From JBFGFX01 sp965232455 (lineage in GTDB: Bacteria > Pseudomonadota > Gammaproteobacteria > Steroidobacterales > Woeseiaceae), in NCBI GenBank assembly GCA_965232455.1, contig OZ246981.1, positions 5,270,001 to 5,334,000 of the forward strand: DNA of 64,000 bases, written 5' to 3'. A program made the translations under genes and the position numbers. The notes beneath the pieces are model-generated. The model was not told the DNA's origin. It saw nothing but the letters and a program-made list of their open reading frames with translations, and made no database searches. Position 1 is the first letter of the stretch; every line of letters begins with the position of its first letter. Below are positions 1 through 9,305 of this stretch, piece by piece.

Positions 1-1
1 G

Positions 2-988
2 AGGCTCGCGGACGTCCGCCGTAAAGGAAAGGGTTGGAACGTCGAGTTTCTCGAAGACAAGCTGTCCCCGGAAGAAGCAGGACTTCTTATTGCAAAACAC
101 AGCCTTTCACTGAGTGCTGAGGACACGCACTACGCGAGTCTGAAAGTGGCGTGTGACGTGGCGGCCGAGGCCAGGAAGAGAAAAACCCATATCCTGTTTT
201 TCGTGCACGGTTTCAACAACGACATGACGGACGTGGTCAAGCGAGCCGAAGATCTGGCCGCGAGATACGGTATCATAGTAATTCCGTTTTCGTGGCCGGC
301 AAACGGAGGTGGCGTGTCCGGGATAGCGAGCTACAAGTCCGACAAACGCGACGCCCGCGCATCAGCCGGCGGACTTGAACGTGCGATGCAGAAGGTCGGT
401 GACTATTTACAATTGATCACTGAGGCGAGACGGAAAGAATTGTGGGACGCCGCGCAGGACAGACACGCGGACAACCCGGAAGCACGCGATTCCCTCTACT
501 CGAAGCTACTGGAAAAAGACTGTCCGTATACGGTTAACGCGTTGTTTCACAGTATGGGCAATTATCTTCTCAAGCACATGCTCAAGAGCTCGATCGCCGA
601 AGGCGCCGGTCTGACGTTCGATAACGTGCTGCTTGTCGCGGCGGATACGAACAACAAGGATCACGACACATGGGTCGGGAGAATTCGATTTCGCCGGCGG
701 TGTTTCGTCACGATCAACGAGAACGACCACGCGCTCGCGGCATCGAGGGCCAAATCCGGATCGGATCAGCTTGCCCGCCTGGGACACTATCTGCGCGGCC
801 TGGACGCCGGAAACGCACATTACGTCAACTTCACGGACGCGCCGTGGGTTCGAGAGTCACACGCGTACTTTGGTGATCCCGCCCAAAAAAACGATCAGGT
901 GCACCGGTTTTTCAACCGAGCGCTAAAGGGGGGGAACGCCGAGGAAGGCCTGCGCTATCACGCAGAGGGAAACTGGTTCGGCTTCTAG
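2..988 (+). CDS. Alpha/beta hydrolase, 5'-truncated by window edge
   Basis: The frame is open from base 2, so the true start lies upstream and 328 residues are visible. The GTG at 146 is an internal codon rather than a convincing start, because the upstream frame already reads as protein. A hydrophobic strand ending FFVHGF (oxyanion region) is followed by a candidate nucleophile elbow HSMGN, as in DUF900-like serine hydrolases. There is a run of basic residues before the first strand. It lies 15 bp before the next gene on the same strand and probably shares its transcript. The hydrolase fold is fairly secure; the substrate is unknown. Confidence 0.7.
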   Translation, partial: RLADVRRKGKGWNVEFLEDKLSPEEAGLLIAKHSLSLSAEDTHYASLKVACDVAAEARKRKTHILFFVHGFNNDMTDVVKRAEDLAARYGIIVIPFSWPANGGGVSGIASYKSDKRDARASAGGLERAMQKVGDYLQLITEARRKELWDAAQDRHADNPEARDSLYSKLLEKDCPYTVNALFHSMGNYLLKHMLKSSIAEGAGLTFDNVLLVAADTNNKDHDTWVGRIRFRRRCFVTINENDHALAASRAKSGSDQLARLGHYLRGLDAGNAHYVNFTDAPWVRESHAYFGDPAQKNDQVHRFFNRALKGGNAEEGLRYHAEGNWFGF

Positions 989-1003
989 TCGAGGAGCGGT
1001 CAA

Positions 1004-1696
1004 TTGTCTGGCGATGATAAGAAACTAGGGCCGTGGGTGACTGCTTTCAGCGCGATCGCCTCGCTGCTGCTTGCTTATAACACGTACCAGGTAAGTCAGT
1101 TCGATGCCGATCTTCGGGCGGTAGAAAGCGAGCGAGAGGTGAATTTCCGGATTTTTCAGTCGATTGCCGAAGCGGTTGAATCGGGAAATCCACAGCGGAT
1201 AAGAGCGGTCCGTGCTCTGGTGACGGCGCTGGCTTCGGACTCTCTTCGAGAGGGATTTCTCGACGCGCTGGAAATGGGCGAAGTGCAGATATTCGAGGGC
1301 GGTGAAGCCACAAAAACCCGAGCGCGGCTCGAGGAGCCGTCATTCGACTGGGAAGATTGGGATTACGACGTGTTTTGGTGCAGTTCCGCGGGAGCCGTCG
1401 CGGAATCGCAGGCAAACGCGATCGTGGAAGCCCTCGAAATGGAGGACGCCAAGGGCCGGCTGCGGGTTCGGGTGCTGCCCGAGTCCGTTCGTAATTCGTC
1501 GGCTTACAATACGGTTTCCGCCTACGAAATCCGGTACGAGGAAAATGAACAGGATCAGGCGGCAGCCGTTGCGCGGCTGGCTGACCGGACGCTTGGAGGA
1601 CAGGCGTTTACGCTCGTTCCCATCAGCCCGGCACGGCCAACGCCCTGGTATGTCAGCGTATTCATTTGTCCCACGAGCACGCCGCAGCGAACGTAG
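1004..1696 (+). CDS. Hypothetical membrane-anchored protein, 230 aa
   Basis: The start is TTG, preceded by GAGGAG about 8 bases upstream. One N-terminal hydrophobic helix (about residues 11-28, VTAFSAIASLLLAY) is followed by a charged, coiled-coil-like stretch, then a soluble C-terminal region with two cysteines. I recognise no family. The C-terminal half (residues about 130-210) has an alternating pattern in which a short helix precedes strands, like small SPOR/LytR-C-type modules, but this is only an impression. It sits between two alpha/beta hydrolase genes in a same-strand run with gaps of 15 and 25 bp. Confidence 0.6.
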   Translation: MSGDDKKLGPWVTAFSAIASLLLAYNTYQVSQFDADLRAVESEREVNFRIFQSIAEAVESGNPQRIRAVRALVTALASDSLREGFLDALEMGEVQIFEGGEATKTRARLEEPSFDWEDWDYDVFWCSSAGAVAESQANAIVEALEMEDAKGRLRVRVLPESVRNSSAYNTVSAYEIRYEENEQDQAAAVARLADRTLGGQAFTLVPISPARPTPWYVSVFICPTSTPQRT

Positions 1697-1721
1697 GCCT
1701 CCCTGACAACGGAGCTATTAA

Positions 1722-2813
1722 ATGGAATGCTTCAATCGAATGCGTGTCCTGGCCATAGCCGGATGGCTTTTGGTCGGGCCGTTCGCGCTGAAGACTCTTG
1801 CGAATGAAAACATGTCGACCGAGCCCCTTCGGTTCGAGGCCAACGGTCTCGAACTGTCCGGTATTCTCGACGTCCCGGCGAAAGAGGACGCGCATGCGCT
1901 CGTGATATTCGTTCACGGCTACGGCGCAACCAACGTCGTGGAACAGAACTGGTACTACGATCTGCGATCGCGATTTGCCGCGCAGGGCATTGCAAGTTTT
2001 GTTTGGGACAAGCCGGGATGCGGAGACAGTGAGGGCAATTTCGACATAGACCAGCCCGTGGCGAGCAGCGCAAACGAGGTCGTCGCCGCCGCGGCGTTTC
2101 TGAGAGACCGTAAGGCGCCCGGATCCGACAAGATCGGCTTATGGGGGATCAGTCGGGCCGGGTGGATCGCCCCGCTCGCGTTATCCCGGGATGAGGATCT
2201 GGCTTTTTGGATTTCGGTCAGCGGCGTGGACGATAAAGAGTCTTTCGGGTATCTCCTGGAATCGAATTGGCGGATCGACGGCTACGATGAGGGAAGGATC
2301 GATCACCTGCTCGCGGAATGGCGGCGCGGAAACGAGATGGTCGCCAACGGCGGAGAGTATGCAGACTATCTGGCGGCGACGGAAGACTATCGCGCTGACG
2401 AATTTGTCCGCTACCTTTCGGGCACTGACGAAATTCCGAGCGAAACGTCGTTTAACGCATGGCGCGCAAGCGTGGAAGCGTTGGCGCCGAGTTTCGATCC
2501 GGAAACCGGTCTGATGATTTATGTCGACGGGTTTCCTCAGCTCCTGAGCAAGCTAGATGTCCCGGTCCTCGCGCTTTTCGGTGAGAAGGACACCAGCGTC
2601 GATTGGCGTTCGACCAAGACGCTCTACGAAGAGACGATCGGTGTGAATCCAAATGCCAGTCTTACAGTCAGGACTTTTCCAGATGCAAATCACAACCTCC
2701 ATCAGAGCACGACCGGAGGCTTCAGGGAGATGCTCGAGATTCTGAACGCGCCTGAAATGGCGCCGGGATACTACGACGTTATCTTGCGGTGGTTGAAGGA
2801 AACGACGATGTAG
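1722..2813 (+). CDS. Secreted alpha/beta hydrolase (esterase/peptidase-like), 363 aa
   Basis: The N-terminus (residues 1-28) is a Sec-type signal: basic start, then a hydrophobic core through LVGPFALKTLA. The fold markers are VIFVHGYG (oxyanion strand), GISRAG as the nucleophile elbow (Ser near residue 145), GEKDTSVDW for the acid and DANHNLH for the catalytic histidine. The arrangement matches alpha/beta hydrolases annotated as BAAT/acyl-CoA-thioester or dienelactone hydrolase-like. It is likely periplasmic and the substrate is unknown. The start is the ATG at 1722, 25 bp after the previous gene. Confidence 0.8.
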   Translation: MECFNRMRVLAIAGWLLVGPFALKTLANENMSTEPLRFEANGLELSGILDVPAKEDAHALVIFVHGYGATNVVEQNWYYDLRSRFAAQGIASFVWDKPGCGDSEGNFDIDQPVASSANEVVAAAAFLRDRKAPGSDKIGLWGISRAGWIAPLALSRDEDLAFWISVSGVDDKESFGYLLESNWRIDGYDEGRIDHLLAEWRRGNEMVANGGEYADYLAATEDYRADEFVRYLSGTDEIPSETSFNAWRASVEALAPSFDPETGLMIYVDGFPQLLSKLDVPVLALFGEKDTSVDWRSTKTLYEETIGVNPNASLTVRTFPDANHNLHQSTTGGFREMLEILNAPEMAPGYYDVILRWLKETTM

Positions 2814-2906
2814 CGGATGGCCGCTGTCGCGCTGCGGCTCTCCACGCGCGGTCGAAAGGGTGTAAACTGGGGTGCGCGGCGGGAGAACGAGCCACGGAGC
2901 GAAGAA

Positions 2907-4994
2907 ATGGCCAGAATAATGGCCGCCCTCGTTAGCGGCCTGCTACTCGGTATTCTCGCGATGCTCGTTGCGGCCCGGTTCGGGCCGTCGAGCAATCAAT
3001 CACCAGGCACGATCGTTCGCGACATCGTGGATGTGCCGATGATGTCCCAGGCAGTCGCCGAAAAACACCGCGACGAACACTACGTCAACGTGACCGGCGT
3101 CGAGGGACTCATCGCACTGCCGACGGAATTCGCCCGCTCGGAGGCGATGTACGCGCTCGCCGGCAGGTCCGACTCCTCGGGCGTTCAGAACCTGATTTTT
3201 GAATCGAACAGAGTCGCCGACGACGTGGAGCGAGTTAGCCTGCTCAACATCCTGTTCTTCCGACTTGCGGAAACAGATCCGCATTCGGCGCTGGCGCTCG
3301 CCAGAACCGATCACTTCAAAACAATCAAGTCCCTCGAACAAACCGTTTGGCGTGCGTGGGCACGTAAAGACTTGCACGATGCCTTGCATGCGGCAAAGGC
3401 GCAGACGTCCACGGTTCACCGGAACATGGTCATACAGAGTCTGTATGCCGCCTTTGGCTACATGGGGAACGAAATCACGGAGCGTATTGAGGCCGAACTC
3501 GGAATAGGCCCTGATCGCTCGTCGCGCGGTCGCTATCTCTACCAGCTCGCCGACAAGTCACCCGCCGAGGCCATCGCGTTCATCAACGGCCTCGAGCGCG
3601 GCCCGGAGCAGCAGGAGTACGTCTCATGGCTTGCGTATTACGTGTCGCTGCGAGACCCGGCCGCCGCCTTGAGATATGCGGACCTGTTCAGCGTTGCCGC
3701 GGATGGCAAGCGCTATAGCTCGATCATCAGCAGTAACATTGCGAGCGAGAACCCCCGGGCGACGATCGATCGATTGTTGGCAAGTAGCCAAGGCAGGCGC
3801 TCGAGCCGCGAGTTACACAGCGCGATACGTGCACTGGCGGACACGGATCTCGATGGCGCCAAACAGTATTTCGAGCAGGCTCGCTCGGCCGACGACCGGC
3901 GGATGTTCGGGTCGGCGATCGCCATGGAAATGGCCAAGACAAACCCGATCGAGGCGCTGACGTGGGCGCGAGCAAACGACAAGGAACATTTCGCTTTCCT
4001 GCAGATGTCGGTACTCGGGAAGATCGCAGAGACGGACCCGCAGCTCGCGTTGACGGAAGCGCTCAATACGCCGAACGCGCAGATGCGATCAGACGTTGTC
4101 TCTAACGTCGTCCAGCATATTGCGCGAAACGACCCGGCGGATGCGGTTGCTTATCTGGATCAGATTCAAGATCGTCAACAGAAGCTGGAGGTGGGCCAGC
4201 AACTCGCGTCAGCGTGGATTCGCCGGGACCCCGAGGCGGCGATCGACTGGATCCTCGGCCAGGACAAAGAGGCGTCGGGACGGATGATTCAGAGGGTCTC
4301 CCACACGTTGGTGAGAAGCAATATCGACGCGGCGATACGGCTGCTGCCGAGAATAGACGAACCGAACCAGCAGACCATGCGGCAGCAGATTGCACAAAGA
4401 CTCGCGATCGGTGGATCGCTCGGTGAGGCGCAGAGCTTCATCCGGCAATTCGACGGCCAGCCCGGCTACGATCAGCTGCAGGCGTCGGTAATCTCCGGCG
4501 TCGCCCAGACCGATGTGTTAACGGCTAAACAGCTCGCCGATCAGCTTGCGGACGGCAACGCCCGAAACACGGCCTATATGCAAGTCATTGCGCAGCATGC
4601 CCAGGTCTATCCCTCTGAAGCTGCCCGCTGGCTCAGCAGCATTACCAACGAAAACATGCGAGGCGCGGCCGCGGGCCAGCTCGCCTCGAACTGGTATGCC
4701 AACGATCCAGCAGCGGCGGAACGCTGGGTTGACGGTCTGCCTGCCGGATCGCTGAGGGACGACGCGATCGTGCAGATGTCAACTCGATGGCGTGCTCCGA
4801 CGGCTGAACAGGAAGAACTCATCGCCAGCATTGAAGATCGTGACAAACGCGGCCAGGCGAAGGTCCGGCAGATCTATAACGTAATGCGGACAGACCCGGT
4901 CAAAGCCCGGAAACTGCTGGACGACGAGGACATCCCGAGTTATCAGCGCCAGAGGGCTGAGACAATGCTCAACCAATATGGCTTGAGATACTAG
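2907..4994 (+). CDS. Exported alpha-solenoid repeat protein, 695 aa
   Basis: I chose ATG 2907 over the in-frame ATG at 2817. It follows a GGAGCGAAG ribosome-binding region and begins a clear signal or anchor helix (MARIMAALVSGLLLGILAML). The rest is almost all helical and contains many degenerate repeats of about 30-35 residues with a recurring (N/D)P-x-x-A-x-x-W/L/Y core, for example RRDPEAAIDWI, ANDPAAAERWV and AKTNPIEALTW. This looks like a TPR/HEAT-like superhelix, presumably a periplasmic scaffold or binding protein. No catalytic motif is visible. It is the last gene of the same-strand run and is convergent with the FadR-type regulator. Confidence 0.75.
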   Translation: MARIMAALVSGLLLGILAMLVAARFGPSSNQSPGTIVRDIVDVPMMSQAVAEKHRDEHYVNVTGVEGLIALPTEFARSEAMYALAGRSDSSGVQNLIFESNRVADDVERVSLLNILFFRLAETDPHSALALARTDHFKTIKSLEQTVWRAWARKDLHDALHAAKAQTSTVHRNMVIQSLYAAFGYMGNEITERIEAELGIGPDRSSRGRYLYQLADKSPAEAIAFINGLERGPEQQEYVSWLAYYVSLRDPAAALRYADLFSVAADGKRYSSIISSNIASENPRATIDRLLASSQGRRSSRELHSAIRALADTDLDGAKQYFEQARSADDRRMFGSAIAMEMAKTNPIEALTWARANDKEHFAFLQMSVLGKIAETDPQLALTEALNTPNAQMRSDVVSNVVQHIARNDPADAVAYLDQIQDRQQKLEVGQQLASAWIRRDPEAAIDWILGQDKEASGRMIQRVSHTLVRSNIDAAIRLLPRIDEPNQQTMRQQIAQRLAIGGSLGEAQSFIRQFDGQPGYDQLQASVISGVAQTDVLTAKQLADQLADGNARNTAYMQVIAQHAQVYPSEAARWLSSITNENMRGAAAGQLASNWYANDPAAAERWVDGLPAGSLRDDAIVQMSTRWRAPTAEQEELIASIEDRDKRGQAKVRQIYNVMRTDPVKARKLLDDEDIPSYQRQRAETMLNQYGLRY

Positions 4995-5014
4995 GACCCG
5001 TTTACACCCTTCTC

Positions 5015-5758
5015 TTAAAGCGTGGCGCTTTTCAGATAGCGTTGCCGGCTTTCGGTAGCCTGCCTGCGCAATTCCTCCAATGCGCGTTCTTCCGTAACGT
5101 CCAGCATCGATTTGAGCAGGCGCGTGAAGTGTTGTCGCATTGCAACGCGTGCGGCGGCGGGGTCATGGGCGCGAAGAGCATCGAGAATGTCCGAGTGTTC
5201 CTTCGCTCTTGCGCCGAAGTCTTCCGAGCAAACGGAATCGTAAACGGCTTTTACGGGTTCGAGGTCCGTCCGCAGTGTCCAAAGGGTTTCAATGACGTAC
5301 GTTATGGCGGCGTTTCCGGAGGCGCTGGCGACCGCTCTGTGAAAATCTCTGTCGGCAGTCTCGCCCGCCTCGTCGTCCGGACCGGTCGTCGCCATGATCT
5401 GGATGTACCGTTCGAGTTCTTCGAGCGTTGCATCGTCCACCTGGGCGGCCGCGAGCGCGGCGGCTTCCGCTTCAAACAAAGCGCGCGCCTCGGTCAGCTC
5501 GAACGCGCTGACGTCCGGCAGCGCGTTTTTGCGACCCGCCTGAGCGTCGAGGACGTAGGCGCCGGATCCGGTTCTGATCTCGATGCGGCCAACGGCCTGC
5601 AACGCAATTTCCGCCTCGCGAACCGCGACGCGGCTGACGCCGAACTGTTCCGCCAGTTCTCTTTCCGCGGGCAATCGGCTGCCGGTCGGGTAGCTGCCGC
5701 TGTCGATAAGCGCCTCGATTTTCTTTGCAATGGAGTGATACAAACGCTCGTCAGTCAT
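5015..5758 (-). CDS. FadR-subfamily GntR transcriptional regulator (probable alginate-locus repressor), 247 aa
   Basis: The N-terminal winged helix (about 1-75) has the GntR signature SRLPAERELAEQFGVSRVAVREA and a wing ending GSGAYV. The C-terminal about 150 residues are an all-helical FCD-type ligand domain with conserved Asp/His positions (DRDFHRAVA, ARAKEHSDIL) expected to bind a metal and an organic acid. The gene is divergent from the TonB receptor and alginate catabolic genes. Two identical palindromes of the TTGGT-N3-ACCAA type, typical of FadR/UxuR-like operators, lie between them. I infer that it represses the locus and responds to a uronate-derived acid such as KDG. UxuR, ExuR and KdgR-like proteins are the nearest concepts. 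Confidence 0.88.
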   Translation of the reverse strand: MTDERLYHSIAKKIEALIDSGSYPTGSRLPAERELAEQFGVSRVAVREAEIALQAVGRIEIRTGSGAYVLDAQAGRKNALPDVSAFELTEARALFEAEAAALAAAQVDDATLEELERYIQIMATTGPDDEAGETADRDFHRAVASASGNAAITYVIETLWTLRTDLEPVKAVYDSVCSEDFGARAKEHSDILDALRAHDPAAARVAMRQHFTRLLKSMLDVTEERALEELRRQATESRQRYLKSATL

Positions 5759-5973
5759 GCGGTGTTTTCCTCGTGAACAAACCGGTCAGTGCCGGTGCCG
5801 TTTATGTATACCAATTATCGGCGTATTTATCACCAATTTTTTCCTGTTTTCGGTCACCTGAACTTCGATGGTCGCTGCTCTTGCGCAATTCGCCGCGTCT
5901 CAGGGCCGGGCGCATCGGTGCACGGAGCATATGTTAGAGCTTCGGAAGCGTTTATTCTAGCCGTATAGCGATT

Positions 5974-5990
5974 ATTGGTCCTACCAATTA
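5974..5990. promoter_or_regulatory. Operator copy 1 (FadR/UxuR-type palindrome)
   Basis: The sequence ATTGGTCCTACCAATTA holds a perfect palindrome ATTGGT-CCT-ACCAAT. The TGGT-N3-ACCA core matches the operator architecture known for FadR-subfamily GntR regulators. The identical 17-mer recurs at 6094-6110. The regulator encoded next door is the expected ligand. Confidence 0.7.
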
Positions 5991-6093
5991 GACTAATCAA
6001 TTCCCCTTGAGTGGTTGACACGAAATCCGAGCAGTGGCACTGTCGGTCTAAGAAATACCGTTACATTCGCGAGAAATCGCTTCAAATTACAAC

Positions 6094-6110
6094 ATTGGTC
6101 CTACCAATTA
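6094..6110. promoter_or_regulatory. Operator copy 2 (FadR/UxuR-type palindrome)
   Basis: This is an identical copy of the 17-mer at 5974-5990. The copies are exactly 120 bp apart start to start, so they lie on nearly the same helical face if B-DNA is assumed. It ends 29 bp before the receptor ATG, so bound repressor would block transcription or early elongation. Confidence 0.7.
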
Positions 6111-6139
6111 CATCGACGCAGAAACCGGGGGGGTCCGAA

Positions 6140-9100
6140 ATGCGTACCAGCAGTGCTCTTACTTCTATTCGCTCGCCGTGGGTTTTATTGTTCTGTGCGC
6201 CGGCGCTATGGCATGGGACGGCGGCCCTCGCGCAGTCGGAGTCGGCTGACAATGCCGTGGTCCTCGACGAGATCGTGGTCACCGGGGTGCGGCGGAACAT
6301 TCAGGATTCGATCGCACTCAAGCGGCAGTCGGTCACGATCGTTGACGGTCTGTCCGCCGATGAAATTGGCGATATCCCGGCGCTGTCCATCGCGGAGGCG
6401 CTCGAGACGTTGACCGGGACAGCCACCCATCGCGAGAACGGCGGCGGAACGGAGGTCTCGATTCGGGGCCTGGGTCCCTACTTGACCAACACGGTCATCA
6501 ACGGCCGCGAGGCGACCAACGGCGGCGGTAATCGCGCCGTCAACTTCAGTATTTTTCCGTCGGAATTGTTCAATGCAATTGCCGTTCATAAAACACAATC
6601 GGCGGAATACATTGAAGGTGGTGTCGGTGGTCAGGTCCACCTGAGTACGAGACGCCCGATCGACTATGGCCAGCGAAGGATCCAGCTGAACCTCAGGGGC
6701 GCCTACAATCCTGACGAGCAGAACATTCGCAGCGGCCAGGATATCGGCTTCCGCGGAACGGCCAGCTATATCGATCAATTCGAGACACAGGGCGCGGGTA
6801 CGTTCGGTCTCTCGATCGGCATTCAGAAAAGCGACCTGACGAATCCCGAACAGGAATACACGACCGGCACTGGTGGCGGTCGCCTCGAGGCTTGTCAGTT
6901 GGACTCTTTCGACACAAACGCTCAGCCTGTCGATACCTCGGGCAGGTGTGAAAACGTGCGCAATAACCAGATCCAAGGCATTATCGACGATGATCCAAAC
7001 ATAAACAGTGTCGAGGACATACCGTTTGCCTACCTGGCGCGTGATCATCGCTACCGCCAAAACTCGACCGGCGAAGATCGCGAGTCTATCTTCGCCGCAT
7101 TTCAATGGCAGCCCGACGATCGCTGGAATTTGAACCTCGACTATCAGGCTTCGGAGCGGGATCAGACCGAGCTGCGCCAGGACGTTCAATTCGGGCAAAC
7201 CCAGGAAGACATTACAAATCTGGTGTCCGATCCGCGAAGGGGTGTCCCGGACAGCCTGACTGCCGAAACCGATATTCGAGCAAATACGACCGATTTCTCG
7301 CGTTTCGAGGAGTATGAAGGTTTAGGTTTCAACGTTGAATTCCAGGCTACGGATAACCTGCTGCTGTCGTTCGACGCATCGTATTCGGATACACAGCGCG
7401 TGGAAACGGACGTCGAAATCAACCTGGGTGCGACTTCCGATGGTGTGATCGGCAGCAGAGATACGTTTTCGGTGAGCTTGGATCACCGAGCAGCAGGCAC
7501 GGACGGCGTAACCCTGGCTACGATCAATGGACTCGCCAACGGTGACGCGGCTCCGGATTTCGACATCACCGACGGCTCATTTTTCGTGGGCCGCGACCGC
7601 GCCCAGCTCCGCGCGCGGCAGGTTATTCGAGACAATACCATCAGAGCGGTCAGAGGCGATTTTTCGCTCGATCTGGAGAACTTCGGCTTCGTCAACAACG
7701 TAATGGGCGGCGTGCGTTTCGCCAGTCAGGACTACGACACCTTTGGCGGTAACCGCAATCGAAATGGCGTCAATGAATTCGACGACCAGGATTTCGACCT
7801 CGACCCCAGCAACAGTCCCACCGATGAGAGTGACGCCATCGTAGTGAATGCGGCAACAAGCTGCGTTGAATCCCGTTTTCCGGAGAAAGATTTTCTGGCG
7901 CACCCCAGCCACGATCAGCCGCTGTTCACGAATGCGAACGGCCGCGGCAACGGCAGCACCTTTGCGACCTTCGACCATGGCTGCTTGGCCGATGCGATGC
8001 TCGTGAATTACGGCGGACTGGACGGAATCGGTTTTCAAAACGGCCGTGAAACCAACAGCAATGACGTAACGGAAGAAACGCTTGCGTTCTACCTGCAGGC
8101 CAATTTCGAGACCGAAATAGGAAGCAAATCTGCCAGGGGCAACTTCGGCGTCCGCGTGGTTGAAACCACTATAGACTCCTTTGGGTTCAGACGCCCTCTG
8201 TCGATTTCCGAGGGGGTCGATGGTGATGGCAATCCTGAATTCTTCGTTGTCGCCGATAACGACGCCCCGTTTGAAAAAGTCAGGGCAAGCAACAGCTATA
8301 CGGAAGTGCTGCCCAGCGCGACCCTGATCGTCGATCTCAGTGATGACTTGTTATTGCGTGCGGGCGCGTTCAGAGGGATTTCCCGTCCGGACCCGAACGC
8401 ATTTGGCAATGGGCGCTCCGTCAGCACCACCGGCACCGACCAGGGTGACGGTTTTGCAAGCCTGGAAGAGGCGGTTCAGGGAATCACGGCGACGGGCAAT
8501 CCGTTCCTGGAGCCGATAACGTCATGGAACGTCGACCTGGCATTGGAATGGTATCCGAACGAGGACACGGTTCTTGCGGGCGGCGTTTACTGGAAGCAGT
8601 TCAACGGCGCTTTTGAGAACGTGTTCCAGGAAGAAGACTTTTTAATCGATGGGCAAACGATCGCCGGTTCGGTAAGAACAACTCAGTTGAGTAACGACGA
8701 CAGCGACCTCTACGGCTTCGAGGCAACCGTATCGCACTCTTTCAGCTACCTACCCGGTTTTTGGGGCGGCTTTGGCGCCAAGATTAGCTACAACTACGCA
8801 GACTCCGATTTTGAGTTCGAGGACGGCAACGGCGGCGATGGCGTTTCGTTTAACGAAGAAGGCGTTGCGACGCCGCTGATCGGAATTCTTCCGCCTGCCG
8901 GTCTATTCGGCTTGTCACGCCACACGTCTGCAACACAGTTGTACTGGGACAGTGATCGCTTCGACGTACAGGCGATTTACAAGACCCGTTCGCAGTACTT
9001 CCAGCAATTCACGCGGGATACGACCGCCCGTGTTCGTTATACCGACGACAACAACGTCCTGGAGCTTCGTGTCGGCTATCAGCTCACCGACGACATTCGT

Positions 9101-9226
9101 CTGATAGCGGAAGGCCTCAATTTGCTCAATGAGCCGCGCAGAGACTACCGCGGCGTAGTCGGTAACGTGCAGCAGGTGCTGTCTTACGGTCAGCGCTTCT
9201 TTTTCGGCCTGAAAGCGAATTTCTAG
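6140..9226 (+). CDS. TonB-dependent outer-membrane receptor, probably for alginate oligosaccharides, 1028 aa
   Basis: I chose ATG 6140, behind a G-rich Shine-Dalgarno run. It gives a normal Sec signal (about 1-33, ending ALAQ) followed by a TonB-box-like DEIVVTGVR. The plug domain (about 50-170) carries the conserved SIRGLGP segment, and the remainder is a beta-barrel of alternating strands ending in an aromatic C-terminal residue (LKANF), the BAM recognition type. The size is typical of the large glycan receptors of Gammaproteobacteria and Caulobacterales. It heads the catabolic genes and is preceded by the two operators, so it probably imports the products of an extracellular or surface lyase. 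The substrate assignment rests on context. Confidence 0.88.
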   Translation: MRTSSALTSIRSPWVLLFCAPALWHGTAALAQSESADNAVVLDEIVVTGVRRNIQDSIALKRQSVTIVDGLSADEIGDIPALSIAEALETLTGTATHRENGGGTEVSIRGLGPYLTNTVINGREATNGGGNRAVNFSIFPSELFNAIAVHKTQSAEYIEGGVGGQVHLSTRRPIDYGQRRIQLNLRGAYNPDEQNIRSGQDIGFRGTASYIDQFETQGAGTFGLSIGIQKSDLTNPEQEYTTGTGGGRLEACQLDSFDTNAQPVDTSGRCENVRNNQIQGIIDDDPNINSVEDIPFAYLARDHRYRQNSTGEDRESIFAAFQWQPDDRWNLNLDYQASERDQTELRQDVQFGQTQEDITNLVSDPRRGVPDSLTAETDIRANTTDFSRFEEYEGLGFNVEFQATDNLLLSFDASYSDTQRVETDVEINLGATSDGVIGSRDTFSVSLDHRAAGTDGVTLATINGLANGDAAPDFDITDGSFFVGRDRAQLRARQVIRDNTIRAVRGDFSLDLENFGFVNNVMGGVRFASQDYDTFGGNRNRNGVNEFDDQDFDLDPSNSPTDESDAIVVNAATSCVESRFPEKDFLAHPSHDQPLFTNANGRGNGSTFATFDHGCLADAMLVNYGGLDGIGFQNGRETNSNDVTEETLAFYLQANFETEIGSKSARGNFGVRVVETTIDSFGFRRPLSISEGVDGDGNPEFFVVADNDAPFEKVRASNSYTEVLPSATLIVDLSDDLLLRAGAFRGISRPDPNAFGNGRSVSTTGTDQGDGFASLEEAVQGITATGNPFLEPITSWNVDLALEWYPNEDTVLAGGVYWKQFNGAFENVFQEEDFLIDGQTIAGSVRTTQLSNDDSDLYGFEATVSHSFSYLPGFWGGFGAKISYNYADSDFEFEDGNGGDGVSFNEEGVATPLIGILPPAGLFGLSRHTSATQLYWDSDRFDVQAIYKTRSQYFQQFTRDTTARVRYTDDNNVLELRVGYQLTDDIRLIAEGLNLLNEPRRDYRGVVGNVQQVLSYGQRFFFGLKANF

Positions 9227-9253
9227 GCGGCATTTCTCTGCCTTCAGTTTCTT

Positions 9254-9283
9254 GCCCACCCGGTTGTCAGAACCGGGTTGGGC
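9254..9283 (+). terminator. Strong hairpin between receptor and lyase genes
   Basis: The arms GCCCACCCGGTT (9254-9265) and AACCGGGTTGGGC (9271-9283) pair across a 5-nt loop with a single bulged T. No U-run follows, so it is not a classic intrinsic terminator. It may be a partial terminator or an RNA-stability element that lowers lyase expression relative to the receptor. Confidence 0.5.
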
Positions 9284-9305
9284 AGTCACTACCGAAGAGA
9301 AGCGG

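Larger units (their letters stand above)
5759..6139. promoter_or_regulatory. Divergent control region of the alginate-type locus
   Basis: This 381-bp stretch separates the regulator start from the chosen receptor start. It is noticeably AT-richer than its surroundings and contains two perfect copies of a palindromic operator (annotated separately). A third, degenerate half-site (TATACCAATTAT, 5807-5818) lies just upstream of the regulator and may serve autoregulation. No convincing short gene was seen. The reading frame of the receptor is open upstream to 6011, but that extension has no signal-peptide character. Confidence 0.6.

Noticed and set aside
2856..5011. Interpretation of the 12-bp inverted repeats as transposon ends
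   Set aside because: No target-site duplication or transposase; 12 bp is short enough to arise by chance over this distance.
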